Numbered from the stretch's first letter, positions 9,048 to 20,078 are shown. The stretch: DNA of 64,000 bases from Myxococcales bacterium (GCA_016793325.1 JAEUKI010000012.1:95225-159224); one strand, 5' to 3'. Numbers and translations are program-made. Notes: generated from the sequence alone by a model not told the origin.

Positions 9048-10172
9048 CTATCGGCCGCGCTGGTGACCGGGGATTTGCGTGGTTCCCTGCTCGATGAGCA
9101 TCCGCAGCTCGTCCATGTCCGACGAGCGCCCGATGGCCTCTTCGTACGAAATGAGCCGCCGCAAGAACAAGTGCGCGAGCGACTGGTTGAGCGTCTGCAT
9201 GCCCGTGCCCGCCTGGCCAGTCTGCATGATCGAGTAGATCTGGTGGACTTTGTCCTCGCGGATGAGGTTTCGAATGGCGGCGTTGGGCACCATCACCTCG
9301 AGCGCGAGCACGCGGCCCGGAGCGCCCATGCGCGGGAGGAGCAGCTGCGTCACGACGCCCGCGAGCACGAACGAGAGCTGCGCGCGGATCTGCGGCTGCT
9401 GGTGCGCGGGAAACACGTCCACCACGCGGTTGATCGACTGCACCGCGCTGTTCGTGTGGAGCGTCGCGAACACCAAGTGCCCTGTCTCGGCGATGGTCAG
9501 CGCGGCCTCCATCGTCTCGAGGTCGCGCATCTCGCCGACGAGCACGACGTCCGGGTCCTGTCGGAGCACGTACTTGAGAGCGTCTTTGAAAGTGTGTGTG
9601 TCCGTGCCGACCTCGCGTTGATTGACGAGGCATAGCTTGTGCGGGTGCAGGTACTCGATCGGGTCTTCGACCGTGATGATGTGCTGGCGGGTCTCGTTGT
9701 TGATCTTGTCGATCACGGCCGCGAGCGAGGTGCTCTTGCCCGAGCCAGTGGGGCCGGTAATCAAGACGAGCCCGCGCGGACGCGACGCGAGCTCGGCGAT
9801 CACCGGCGGCAGCCCGAGCTCTTCGAACGTGAGGACCTTGAACGGGATCGCGCGAAACGCGCCGGCGACCGCGCCGCGCTGCATGAAGATGTTCGCCCGA
9901 AATCGCGCGAGGTTCTTCACGCCGAACGACAGGTCGAGCTCCCACTTTCGCTCGAACTCCGAGCGCTGCTCCTCGGTCAGCACTGAGTAGCAGAGCCGCT
10001 GAGTGTCCTCGAAGGTCAGCGCCGGCAGCTTGAGGGGAACGAGGCTGTCATCGATCCGCAGCTGCGGCGGCGAGCCCGTCGTGATGTGCAGGTCCGACGC
10101 GCCCTTCTCGATCATCGCCTTGAGCAGCATGTGCAGGTTGACCTGCTGCGCCTCACCACCAGTGACGGACAT
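9048..10172 (-). CDS. pilT: twitching motility retraction ATPase PilT
   Basis: A 374-residue hexameric ATPase that drives pilus depolymerisation. The Walker A GPTGSGKST lies near residue 136. Asp-box and Walker B segments follow (DPDVVLVGEMRD), with His-box residues in TGHLVFATLHTN. The C-terminal AIRNLIRE motif, needed for retraction in PilT, is present and separates it from PilB and PilU. Length matches the family. The ATG is preceded by AGGAGAG in the 20 bp gap to the pilB stop. Confidence 0.96.
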   Translation of the reverse strand: MSVTGGEAQQVNLHMLLKAMIEKGASDLHITTGSPPQLRIDDSLVPLKLPALTFEDTQRLCYSVLTEEQRSEFERKWELDLSFGVKNLARFRANIFMQRGAVAGAFRAIPFKVLTFEELGLPPVIAELASRPRGLVLITGPTGSGKSTSLAAVIDKINNETRQHIITVEDPIEYLHPHKLCLVNQREVGTDTHTFKDALKYVLRQDPDVVLVGEMRDLETMEAALTIAETGHLVFATLHTNSAVQSINRVVDVFPAHQQPQIRAQLSFVLAGVVTQLLLPRMGAPGRVLALEVMVPNAAIRNLIREDKVHQIYSIMQTGQAGTGMQTLNQSLAHLFLRRLISYEEAIGRSSDMDELRMLIEQGTTQIPGHQRGR

Positions 10173-10192
10173 CGATCACTCTCCTCGTGCGT

Positions 10193-11950
<1,758 letters not shown>

Positions 11951-12054
11951 CGATTCGCGTGCCTCGATCTCAGGGTCGTCCGCCGACGGCCGACGCCGTC
12001 CGCAGCGCTCGTCGAGCGCGCCGCACGAGCGCGCCGCGCAAGCCGAGAGCGTGG

Positions 12055-12068
12055 TATCTGTACCACGC
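12055..12068 (+). promoter_or_regulatory. leaderless-type -10 hexamer before the FHA gene
   Basis: TATCTG at 12055-12060 is followed by 8 nt and then the ATG at 12069, with no Shine-Dalgarno sequence between them. Transcription would start at or next to the start codon. No convincing -35 box was seen. Confidence 0.4.
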
Positions 12069-13226
12069 ATGAGCGGATTCTGGTCCAAGCTCTTTCGCTC
12101 GCGCGCCGAGGTGGAAGCCGAGCGAGCGGAGGTCGAAGGGCGCTTCGACGACGCGGCGCGGCTCTACGTCGAGGCGGGGCAGCGCGACGAGGCGTTTCGT
12201 GTGCTCGTGCAGGCGGCCGAAGGCGCAGAAAGTCTCACACGTCGGCGGGACTATCTCTCGCGCGCCATCGCGATCGCACGCACGGACGCGCAGCGAGACG
12301 TCGCTCGCGCCTCGCTCGCGCGCGTGGTGGTGGCGGAGTACGAAGCGCGGCCTCCTACGTCGGACGACGATCGAATTCGCCTTCACGAAGCGGCGACGGA
12401 CCTCGAGCGCGCTGGACACTTTCGCGAGGCCGCGACGGCGTACAAGCAGCTCGCCGACCGCGAGGCGATGGAGCGTTGCCTCGTCGCGTCGGGCGACATC
12501 GACAGCTTCGAGAAAGAAGCCACGGAAGCGCAAGACCAAGAGCGCACGCGGCTGCGTCGACGCAACGCGATCGAGACGTTCGAGGGCTTCTGGAGCGCGG
12601 GTGATCGCGAAGGCGCGCTCTCGGCGCTCGACGCGTGGCTCCGGCAGAACACCGAAGATCACGAGGCGCGGGCGCTCGCAGACGAGAGACGCTCGACGCT
12701 CGTGGATCGCGGCCGGTTCGACGCGAGGCTCGACGGAACAGTGCTCTCGGTGGTGGGCGTGCTTCCGTGCACCGTCGGTCGAGAGGCCGGAGTGATCGTT
12801 CGCGGCGCGGGCGTCTCGCGAGAGCACTGCATCGTCGAAGCATCGCCCGAGGGGCTCACGCTCCGCGACAACGGCTCGCGCAACGGCACGACGCTTCGGG
12901 GCATCGCGATGTCGGGCGCGGTGCTGCTCGAAGACGGAGCGCAGTTCGGGCTGGGACCGGACCTCACGCTCGAGTCGGACACGTTTCACGGCGCGCACTC
13001 GCTGCTCGTCGCGCGCGGAATGGACCGCGGAAAGCGCGTTGTATTCGTGCGCGATCGCTGGACGACGCCCCTCGGGACGATCGAGTTTCGCGGCGGACGC
13101 GCCGTGTTTACGCCAACGGGGCTCGTGAAGCTGCTCGGGCAACGCGTCGTGGCGCCGATCGTCCTCGCGCGAGGCGACCGCATCGACGGCGTCGACGTCG
13201 CAGGCTCGCTCGAAGTGTTGCGCTGA
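12069..13226 (+). CDS. FHA domain protein with helical N-terminal repeats
   Basis: 385 residues. The first 215 are helical, with TPR-like features (GRFDDAARLYVEAGQRDEAF, GHFREAATAYKQLADREA). The FHA domain lies at about 225-320: PCTVGRE for the first strand, SREHC for the phosphothreonine-contacting turn and DNGSRNGT for the second recognition loop, so binding residues look intact. A further beta region follows (WTTPLGTIEFRGG). It would read phosphothreonine on a partner, plausibly made by one of the neighbouring kinases. The first residues, MSGFWSKLF, resemble the kinase N-terminus at 16105. It is divergent from pilB. Confidence 0.82.
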   Translation: MSGFWSKLFRSRAEVEAERAEVEGRFDDAARLYVEAGQRDEAFRVLVQAAEGAESLTRRRDYLSRAIAIARTDAQRDVARASLARVVVAEYEARPPTSDDDRIRLHEAATDLERAGHFREAATAYKQLADREAMERCLVASGDIDSFEKEATEAQDQERTRLRRRNAIETFEGFWSAGDREGALSALDAWLRQNTEDHEARALADERRSTLVDRGRFDARLDGTVLSVVGVLPCTVGREAGVIVRGAGVSREHCIVEASPEGLTLRDNGSRNGTTLRGIAMSGAVLLEDGAQFGLGPDLTLESDTFHGAHSLLVARGMDRGKRVVFVRDRWTTPLGTIEFRGGRAVFTPTGLVKLLGQRVVAPIVLARGDRIDGVDVAGSLEVLR

Positions 13227-13251
13227 CGCGAGGACCAACCGGCCCCGATCG

Positions 13252-14682
13252 CTACAGGCAGGGAACACCCGGACGAGGAACGCACCCGCGACGACCGCCG
13301 GATTGCGTGTTGCTCCCGTTCGGGTTGCGCGGGGTGTTGGAGCGAGACGTACGAGTCGCGACGCCCGTGTCCGCGAGCTCGGTCGCGACGACGACATCGG
13401 GCTCGGCGGCGGGGTCGGGCACGTCTTCGGCGACGAGTGAAACGCCGCTGTCCTGAGCGTCCGTCGTTCCGCCAGCTCGCGTGTTCGAGCTCGCCGCGTC
13501 CGCGCTCGTCCGTGGCGTCTGTGCGTTGCTCGTGGCGCTGTCGCCTCGTCCCCGAAGCGCCACCGCTGCGCCGCCGATCGACAGCAACGCGACAAGCGAG
13601 ACGGCCACGGCGATCGGGACGGCCTTTGATTTCTGGGGCGTCGCTGGAATCGCCGTCGCCACGCCCACCGCGGATGGCTGCGACGGCTCGGCCGACGGGA
13701 GCCCGCGACGATTGATCGAATGCGGCTCTTTGATCCCCGATTTTTCGCTGAGCCCTGGGACGCGAGAGATCGACGCGCTCCCGGTCATATGCCGCTCGCG
13801 GACCTGCGGCGGCATCGTGACCCCTTCGCAGAGCGGGCGCACCGACGCCAACAGCTCTGCGACCGCGAGCGCGCTCGAAGGCCGTTGTTCGCGCTCGCGC
13901 GCCATCGTCGTGAGCACGACCTGCTCGAGCTCGGCAGGCAACCACGGCGCGATCTCCCGCGGACGCGCGAACGGAGCGCCCTGGAGAACCTTCGCCATCG
14001 CGACGCCGGTCTCGTCGTTTTCGTATGGGCGCTTTCGCGTGAGGAGCAGGTAGAGCATCACGCCGAGCGCGTACACATCGACGCGGAGATCAATGTCCTT
14101 GCGCCCGGCGGCTTGCTCGATCGGCATGTAGTGCGCCGAGCCGATGACCGCGCCCGTCGAAGTCTGCTCTCCAGCGTCGATGTCTCGCGCAGCGCCGAGG
14201 TCGATGAGCTTCGGAACGACGTGCCCCGCTTGGTCCTTCGCGAGAAACACGTTCGCGGGCTTCACGTCGCGGTGGATGATCCCGACCTCGTGCAGCGCGT
14301 TGACGCCCGCGCACACGGGGATCATCAGGTCGATCGCGACCGTCGGATGCAGCGGCGTCTCGCGCTTGGCGAGGTCTTGCAGCGACTCGCCTTCCAGAAG
14401 CTCCATCGGCAAGAACATCGTGTCGCCGTGCATCGCCGGCTCGAGCATCTTGACGACGTTCGGGTGCTGGATGCGCGCGGCGAGCTGCGCCTCGCGGACG
14501 AACCGCTGGACGAACTCGGGGTTCGACGAGAGCGACGGCAGGATCACTTTGATCGCCCGCAAATCGCCGAGGATTCGATTTCGCGCGCGGTACACAGAGC
14601 CCATCCCGCCCGCGGCGATGAACGAGATGATCTCGTAGGCTCCGAGCACTGTTCCCGGTTCGAGTCTGTCTTGGGCGTTCAT
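13252..14682 (-). CDS. membrane-anchored Ser/Thr protein kinase (PknB-like)
   Basis: 476 residues. Kinase domain 14-275: glycine loop AAGGMGSVY, catalytic Lys in RAIKVI, HRDVKPAN catalytic loop. The metal-binding DFG is DLG here (LIDLGAARD), and the usual APE of the activation segment reads MPIEQ. After a Ser/Pro-rich juxtamembrane stretch there is one helix (about 350-375) and an exported tail rich in Thr, Asp and Asn ending in two Cys (GCVPRPGVPCL), perhaps a disulfide-closed end. It probably phosphorylates Thr or Ser in cytoplasmic partners; the FHA protein is an obvious candidate reader. Activity despite the DLG change is likely but not certain. Confidence 0.88.
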   Translation of the reverse strand: MNAQDRLEPGTVLGAYEIISFIAAGGMGSVYRARNRILGDLRAIKVILPSLSSNPEFVQRFVREAQLAARIQHPNVVKMLEPAMHGDTMFLPMELLEGESLQDLAKRETPLHPTVAIDLMIPVCAGVNALHEVGIIHRDVKPANVFLAKDQAGHVVPKLIDLGAARDIDAGEQTSTGAVIGSAHYMPIEQAAGRKDIDLRVDVYALGVMLYLLLTRKRPYENDETGVAMAKVLQGAPFARPREIAPWLPAELEQVVLTTMAREREQRPSSALAVAELLASVRPLCEGVTMPPQVRERHMTGSASISRVPGLSEKSGIKEPHSINRRGLPSAEPSQPSAVGVATAIPATPQKSKAVPIAVAVSLVALLSIGGAAVALRGRGDSATSNAQTPRTSADAASSNTRAGGTTDAQDSGVSLVAEDVPDPAAEPDVVVATELADTGVATRTSRSNTPRNPNGSNTQSGGRRGCVPRPGVPCL

Positions 14683-14802
14683 CGGTGGTGTGCGAGGGGA
14701 GAGTCGCTCGGGCGCGTCGAACGCCGCGAGATCCCCGACATCCTAAACCAATCCCGCCGCGACCGTTGCAGATATCTCCCGGCACATTCCCGAGCGCTCG
14801 AC

Positions 14803-15951
14803 TCAGAATCGCCCCGCGCAGAGCACGCCGCTCGAGCCGACCGAGGGCGCGCAAAACACCGCGGCTTGCGGCTGCGATCGCGGCGCGCCGCGCGCCCACA
14901 AAATCGTCGTGACGACCGCCCCGATGGCGAGCCCCGACGCGAGCACGATCGACGTGATCTGCACCGCCTGAGCTGCGTCACGCTCGCCCGCCACCGTCGC
15001 GCACGCAGGGTCCGGCGCAGCGCCGGTGCACTCGGGCTTCATCAACTCTGTCACGCGGCTGCCGTGCCAAACCGTCGCGCCCACCGCCACGCCTGCCATC
15101 GCGAGCGCGCCACCGCCGAGCGCGATCGGAATCGCGAGGCTCAGTCGCCTCGGGGGCGTGTCGACGGGCGTGGTCGCGTCGCCAATACCGTTGTTCGAAC
15201 CGGTCCCGATCGCGCTCGACGAGCCCGAGCTCGAACCGTTTTCTGCCGCGCTCGAGCCCGAGTTCGTCGTGTTGGTCGTGGTGCCCGCGCTCGTGCTGTT
15301 GGTCGTCGTGGTCGTGTTCGTCCCCGATGTCGTGTTTCCGGTCGAACCTTCGACGACCTCGCGCCTCGTCTCGCCAGGTCCCATCTGAAACGACCGTCGA
15401 AGAATGATCGCGTTTCCGCCATAGACCTGAAGGTTTACCGCGCCGGGCGCGAGTCGAATGACCGGCCGCGGCAGCGGTCCGTACGGCCGCCCGTTGACCA
15501 CCACCTGCGAGTCCGTCGCCGTCCCGTCCACGGTGAGCGTCGCGACCTCGGCGAGGATCGCGCCTCGTTGCGCCCCGACGCGCGCACGCGCGTCCGCGTC
15601 GAGCGTCTGCAGGGGACGCGCTTCGAGAAACGCATCCAGGCTCTCGGCCGCGTCCACCTGACGCCCGAGCGCCGCGAGCGCGTACGCGCGCATCTCGAGC
15701 GCGGTCAGGTCACCAGCTCGGCACTGCGCTTCGAACGCCTCGAGCGCCGCAGCCATCTCGACGCGGTTGATCTCGCCGCGCGCGGTGGCAGCGCGATATC
15801 GACGCAGCCCTTCGGCGCGCGCGCGCCCTTGCGTCGCCGTGTCTGTCCCTTCGCACCGAGGAACGTCAGCGCGCGCGTCGCGCGCGAGCACACACGCCGC
15901 GGCGAGGACGGTCGAAGCGAGCGATCGAACGAGAAGAGACGAAGGCTTCAT
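14803..15951 (-). CDS. exported PEGA-like protein with two C-terminal membrane helices
   Basis: 382 residues. It has a Sec signal peptide (MKPSSLLVRSLASTVLAAACVLARDARA, cleavage near ARA-DV), then a helical domain with TPR-like character (about 30-115). A beta segment follows (VVVNGRPYGPLPRP, VNLQVYGG) that resembles a PEGA unit. A low-complexity linker of Thr, Ser, Asn and Gly covers about 215-265, and two hydrophobic helices lie near the end. This layout of PEGA-like domain, linker and helices is common near kinases in myxobacteria. The start was placed at MKPSS because the upstream frame lacks signal-peptide features. Function unknown. Confidence 0.7.
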   Translation of the reverse strand: MKPSSLLVRSLASTVLAAACVLARDARADVPRCEGTDTATQGRARAEGLRRYRAATARGEINRVEMAAALEAFEAQCRAGDLTALEMRAYALAALGRQVDAAESLDAFLEARPLQTLDADARARVGAQRGAILAEVATLTVDGTATDSQVVVNGRPYGPLPRPVIRLAPGAVNLQVYGGNAIILRRSFQMGPGETRREVVEGSTGNTTSGTNTTTTTNSTSAGTTTNTTNSGSSAAENGSSSGSSSAIGTGSNNGIGDATTPVDTPPRRLSLAIPIALGGGALAMAGVAVGATVWHGSRVTELMKPECTGAAPDPACATVAGERDAAQAVQITSIVLASGLAIGAVVTTILWARGAPRSQPQAAVFCAPSVGSSGVLCAGRF

Positions 15952-16104
15952 CAGCGGCTCGTCGCACGGTAGCAACGTCGAAACGCGCTGGTCCACTGCG
16001 CAGTACGAGCCAGGCTCGAGTCGGAGTACCATTCGCGAGCGTGCCGTCGTCGCGCTGCGACGCGGAGCACGAGGGCGCTCGATCGATGAGCGCGTGGAGA
16101 ATCC

Positions 16105-17388
16105 ATGGGCGTTCGAGACTGGTTCAAGCGCGTATTCAGCGGGGGAAAGACGGAAGCGAACGACGAACCCGCCGAGGCGGCCCCGACGGCCCCGTCCACC
16201 ACGAGCGTCAAGGCGCCCACCGCGAGCGCCGTCGCGGATGCCTCGCGGCGCTCGAGGGACGCGACCGCGCAGCTCGTGAACATGCCGATCGCCGCAGCCA
16301 TCGCGCAGGCGATCGCCACGCTCGACGCGACGCAGGACGCCGCCGAAGCCGCCGCGCTCAACGAGTTTCTACGGCGCAGCGCTGATGACCCGAGGCTCAC
16401 AGCGGACCTCCGCATTCGCCTCTCTGATTGGTTGTCGTCGAGAGACGAGCCTGCCCTCGCGACGAAGGTGCTCGTTCCGCTCGTGACCTCGGGAAACACC
16501 GCGGCGCTGCCCGCGCTCGTGCGCCTCGCTGACCTCGCCGCGCAGCGCGGTGACGCGCCGGAGCAGGTCCGGTTGTACGACGAGATCCTCGCGATCGACG
16601 TGGGATTTCCCGGTGTTCGCGAGCGGCTCGCGCGGCTTCGAGCCCCGGCCAAGGCCGGCGAAGCAGGCGCGACGCTGATCGCTCCCGAGGCCACCCGCCT
16701 CGGCGCGGGACGGTTCGAGCTCATGAGCGAGCTCGGCCGCGGCGGCGCCGGCGCGGTCTTCATCGCGCGCGACTCGAAGACCCGCCGCGTCGTCGCGCTC
16801 AAGCTGTATCACCCCGGCGCGCGAGGCGACCGCAACGCGCGGCTGAAGACCGAGGCGCAAGTGGCGTGCGCCAACAGCAGTCGATATGTGGTGCGTGTAT
16901 TCGACCTGATCGAAGACCTCGGCGCCATCACGATGGAGCACTGCGCGGCGCCCACCCTTCGTCGCATGATCGCGCGGGGGGAGGGCGGCGTGGGCCAGCG
17001 CCGCGCGTGGGCTCGCGGCGTCGCGCACGCGCTCGCGGTGACGCACAACAACGGCTGGGTCCACCGCGACTTGAAGCCGGGCAACATCCTGCAACGCGCC
17101 GATGGAAGCGCGGTGCTCACGGACTTCGGCCTCGCGGCGCGGATCGGCTCTCGCGTCGAGCCCGCGGAGGGAACGGCCGGCTACACCCCGCCCGAAGCGC
17201 GCACCACGCGCGTCGCCGACCCGCGCGCAGACGTGTTCGCGTTCGGCGCGTTCGCGAGAGAGCTCGCGGCGGATCGAGACCCAGCGCTCGCGGCGCTCGC
17301 GGCGCAGTGCACCGCAGAAGACCCAGCAAAACGCCCGAGAGACGGCGCTGCGCTCCTCGCTGCGCTCGAGGCCACGGGCGGGCTGTGA
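16105..17388 (+). CDS. Ser/Thr protein kinase with N-terminal helical repeat region
   Basis: 427 residues. MGVRDWFKRVF at the start is followed by a disordered Ala/Pro stretch, then a helical repeat region (about 55-180) with TPR-like sequence (ALPALVRLADLAAQRGDAPEQVRLYDEIL). The kinase domain spans 205-425: GRGGAGAVF, VALKLY, HRDLKPGN, TDFGLA and GTAGYTPPEA, so catalytic residues look complete. The C-lobe is short, and the end follows the RP-x-D consensus (KRPRDGAALLAAL). There is no membrane helix. The TGA overlaps the GTG of the next gene, a degenerate sulfatase-like membrane protein, so the two are probably co-translated. Confidence 0.85.
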   Translation: MGVRDWFKRVFSGGKTEANDEPAEAAPTAPSTTSVKAPTASAVADASRRSRDATAQLVNMPIAAAIAQAIATLDATQDAAEAAALNEFLRRSADDPRLTADLRIRLSDWLSSRDEPALATKVLVPLVTSGNTAALPALVRLADLAAQRGDAPEQVRLYDEILAIDVGFPGVRERLARLRAPAKAGEAGATLIAPEATRLGAGRFELMSELGRGGAGAVFIARDSKTRRVVALKLYHPGARGDRNARLKTEAQVACANSSRYVVRVFDLIEDLGAITMEHCAAPTLRRMIARGEGGVGQRRAWARGVAHALAVTHNNGWVHRDLKPGNILQRADGSAVLTDFGLAARIGSRVEPAEGTAGYTPPEARTTRVADPRADVFAFGAFARELAADRDPALAALAAQCTAEDPAKRPRDGAALLAALEATGGL

Positions 17389-18728
17389 GCGACTCGAAGC
17401 TCGGTCGCGCGGTCGCGTACGCCGTCGACGCCGCGGCCGCGTTCGCCGTGCTCGAAGCGGTCTTGCTGCTCGTTCGTTGCGAGCCGCTTCGATCGGCGAA
17501 CGGGTTCGCCACGGCGCTCTTTGCGTCGATGGGCGTCGGCGTGATCGGCGCGCTGATCCCCAGCTCGATCGTCGCCGCGCTCGCGCGCGCGGCTCGCTCG
17601 TTTCGCGGGCTCGCTCTCGGCGCGGGCGTCGTCGTGGCGGTCTCTGCGCTGTGGGCTCCGTCGTTCGCGGCTCCGTGGCTCATCGTGACGGCGCTCGTGT
17701 GCGCGCGCGCCGCGATCGCGCCGCTGGGTGGAGCGCGATTCGGTCGCAACGCCGCCGCGATTTTCTCTGTCGCGTTCGCGCTCGTCGCGCTCGTGTCGAG
17801 CCACGCCGTTCGCAGCTACGGCGCGTCGCGCGGAGCGCTGTTGGCGAGCGTGTCTCGACTCGCTGCGATCGCTCCTCGCCCCGCGCTGGCGCCGCCGAGT
17901 CGCGCCGCGACGGCCGCGACACAACCGTGGCCCGCCACGAACGCGCTCGTCTTCTCGATCCGCGGCTTGTCCGCGGACGAGTGCGCGTCGCTCGTGTCCG
18001 TTCGCGTGATCGCGCGCAACGCCGCGGTCCTCGTCGACGCGCGCGCAAGCGCGACCGACCCGCTCTCTCCGTGGGCTGACCGTTTTTCGAACGCGAACGC
18101 GATCCCCGACGTTCGCTTCACGCGTTGCGCGCGAGGGCCGCGCGACACCGCCGCGTCCGTCACCCGATGCGCGCTCGACGCGCTAGCGACCGCAGGCAGC
18201 CTCGCGCTCGCGGTCGACCTCTTCGGAACCACCGCGGACACGCGCGCCATCGACGGCATCGTTCGCGCGACGCTCCAGCGCGCCAACGAGCGCGCCCCGC
18301 TCGCTCGATCGATCGTCGCGCTCTCCTGTGGATCGCCTGCGCTCCTGCAGCGCGAGTGGCCTTCACCCAACGACGCGCGCGCGGTCGTGATGCTCTCGGC
18401 GCCGTCGATCCGCCCGAGCCTCGCGCGGGGCGCGGTCCTCGCGGACGAGCTCTTGCCGGCGGTCGACGCGCTCGCTGTCGGCGCGCCCGAACGATCGGCG
18501 TTGGCTTCTTTCGCACTGCACACGAGGCCTTGGTTCGACCGCGCGGTCCGCGTGCGCTTCGGGGACCGCCGAACTCTGGACGCCGTGTACACCGCGCGGT
18601 ACGCGCTGCACGTGCAGTCTGCGCGTTGGTATGTGGCGCTCTTCGACCTCGACGCCGATCCGCGCGCGTCGATCAACCGCGCAGACGTCCTCCCCGCTCT
18701 CACTCGCGCGATGCTCGCGACGCCGTGA
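17385..18728 (+). CDS. membrane protein with degenerate sulfatase-like C-terminal domain
   Basis: 447 residues from a GTG overlapping the kinase stop. The first 150 residues hold about four to five membrane helices. The remaining 290 follow the course of periplasmic alkaline phosphatase/sulfatase-type domains. The best marker is the end, ALFDLDADPRASINRADV, which matches the LxDLxxDPxExxN signature closing sulfatases. The metal ligands and the catalytic Cys/Ser motif (C/S-x-P-x-R) are not visible, so enzymatic activity is doubtful. A sensory or structural role for the coupled kinase is one possibility. Confidence 0.65.
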   Translation: MSDSKLGRAVAYAVDAAAAFAVLEAVLLLVRCEPLRSANGFATALFASMGVGVIGALIPSSIVAALARAARSFRGLALGAGVVVAVSALWAPSFAAPWLIVTALVCARAAIAPLGGARFGRNAAAIFSVAFALVALVSSHAVRSYGASRGALLASVSRLAAIAPRPALAPPSRAATAATQPWPATNALVFSIRGLSADECASLVSVRVIARNAAVLVDARASATDPLSPWADRFSNANAIPDVRFTRCARGPRDTAASVTRCALDALATAGSLALAVDLFGTTADTRAIDGIVRATLQRANERAPLARSIVALSCGSPALLQREWPSPNDARAVVMLSAPSIRPSLARGAVLADELLPAVDALAVGAPERSALASFALHTRPWFDRAVRVRFGDRRTLDAVYTARYALHVQSARWYVALFDLDADPRASINRADVLPALTRAMLATP

Positions 18729-18745
18729 GCCGCGCCACGTCGCCC

Positions 18746-19513
18746 ATGAAAATCGTCACTTGGAACGTCAACTCCGTCCGCGTCCGTCACGATCGCCTGC
18801 TCGGCTTCATCGACCGCGCAGCCCCTGACGTCCTCTGTCTGCAAGAGCTCAAGTGCGTCGACGACCAGTTTCCGAGGGACGCGCTGCGCTCTCGCGGGTA
18901 CGGCGCGGCCCTGTTCGGTCAGAAGACGTACAACGGCGTCGCCGTGCTCTCGCGCGGGGACATCTCCAACGTGAAGCGCTCGTTCGAGGACGGCGTCGAC
19001 GACCCGCAGTCGCGGTTCATCTGCGTCGAGACGATGGGCGTTCGCGTCGCCAGCGCGTATATCCCCAACGGAAACGCAGTGGGCAGCGACAAGTGGGCGT
19101 ACAAGCTCGCGTGGCTCGCGCGGTTGAATTCGTGGGTCTCAGCCAACGTCCGCGCCGACGAGCCCTTCGCGCTCTGCGGCGACTACAACATCGCGCCGGA
19201 CGACAAGGACGTTCGAGTTCCGACCGAGTGGGCGGGGACGACGCTGTGTCACGACGACGTTCGCGCGGCCTACAGCGCGTTGCTGGCGCGCGGGCTCGAG
19301 GACGTCGTCCGATCGCGTCACCCCGAGGGCGGACCGCTCACGTGGTGGGACTACCGCGGCGGCGCGTTCTTCAAGGACAACGGCCTTCGGATCGACCACA
19401 TCCTCGCGACGCCGTCGCTCGCGAAGCGACTGACGAGCGCCACGGTCGACCGCGACGAGCGCAAGGGCGAGGGCGCGTCCGATCACGCCCCAGTGATCGC
19501 CACGTTCGACTGA
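18746..19513 (+). CDS. xth: exodeoxyribonuclease III (AP endonuclease)
   Basis: A 255-residue member of the exonuclease-endonuclease-phosphatase family. It cuts DNA at abasic sites and trims 3' ends. Motifs: MKIVTWNVNSVR at the N-terminus (Asn metal ligand), LQELK with the metal-binding Glu, GVAVLSR, CGDYNIAP with catalytic Asp and Asn, WWDYR, LRIDHIL and the terminal SDHAPV with the catalytic His. A GTG at 18725 overlaps the previous stop and is in frame, but the ATG at 18746 gives the conserved start. It acts in the same repair pathway as the UDG at 923. Confidence 0.95.
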   Translation: MKIVTWNVNSVRVRHDRLLGFIDRAAPDVLCLQELKCVDDQFPRDALRSRGYGAALFGQKTYNGVAVLSRGDISNVKRSFEDGVDDPQSRFICVETMGVRVASAYIPNGNAVGSDKWAYKLAWLARLNSWVSANVRADEPFALCGDYNIAPDDKDVRVPTEWAGTTLCHDDVRAAYSALLARGLEDVVRSRHPEGGPLTWWDYRGGAFFKDNGLRIDHILATPSLAKRLTSATVDRDERKGEGASDHAPVIATFD

Positions 19514-19522
19514 GCTTTGCGC

Positions 19523-20011
19523 TCAGAGCGCCGGCAGATCGAAGTAGAGCTCGAACGACGCAGTGAGCTCGGTCCCTTCGCGCGCTGGCGGGTGGACGCG
19601 CTCGACCGCCGCGCGAACGCACTGACGGAGCGCCGGGTTGCGCGCGATCGGCGCGCCCGAGAGCTCCGTGATCCTCACCGCGCGACCCTCCGCGGCGACG
19701 AACACACGGGCGACGCCGCGCGAGCCGCGCCCTTCGTTGTTGGCGCACGCGACGAGCTGCGGCCACGCGTCGCGCGCGATCGCGTGGAGCATCGCGCGCA
19801 TCGACACCCCCTCGCTCACGCGCAACGCAGACAGCTGGAGCGCGACGCGCGGCGCTGGCGCCGCCGGACGAGAAGGAGCCTCGCGCAGGGTCGCCACCCG
19901 ACCACGAACCGGGCGCCCACGCTCGATCGCAGAGGAGTCCTCGGGCGCGGACGCCAACGAGAGCGCCGCGGCCGTGAACGCGACACGCGAAATGCTTCGC
20001 ATCGACTTCAT
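19523..20011 (-). CDS. exported protein with AgmX/PglI-like (TonB C-terminal-like) domain
   Basis: 162 residues with an N-terminal signal peptide (about 1-29). After a Pro/Arg/Ala linker, residues 85-160 resemble the C-terminal domain of AgmX/PglI-type gliding proteins. They have a leading Cys (VACANNEG), a GVARVFVAAEG strand, an L-x-x-C alternation (LRQCVRAAVERVHPP) and a final FELYFDL strand. The two Cys fit the conserved pair of that family. In Myxococcus such proteins belong to motility complexes, but here the domain alone does not prove a motility role. It converges on xth with a 9 bp gap. Confidence 0.6.
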   Translation of the reverse strand: MKSMRSISRVAFTAAALSLASAPEDSSAIERGRPVRGRVATLREAPSRPAAPAPRVALQLSALRVSEGVSMRAMLHAIARDAWPQLVACANNEGRGSRGVARVFVAAEGRAVRITELSGAPIARNPALRQCVRAAVERVHPPAREGTELTASFELYFDLPAL

Positions 20012-20078
20012 GTCTCGCGGCTACCACCGCGCGCGAATCACTGGCGAATTTGTGACGAATCCGCGGTTCGGTGTTTCG

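Noticed and set aside
7514..9097. Plus-strand 527-residue open frame opposite pilS and pilC
   Set aside because: Antisense shadow made of His, Asp, Arg and Glu runs.
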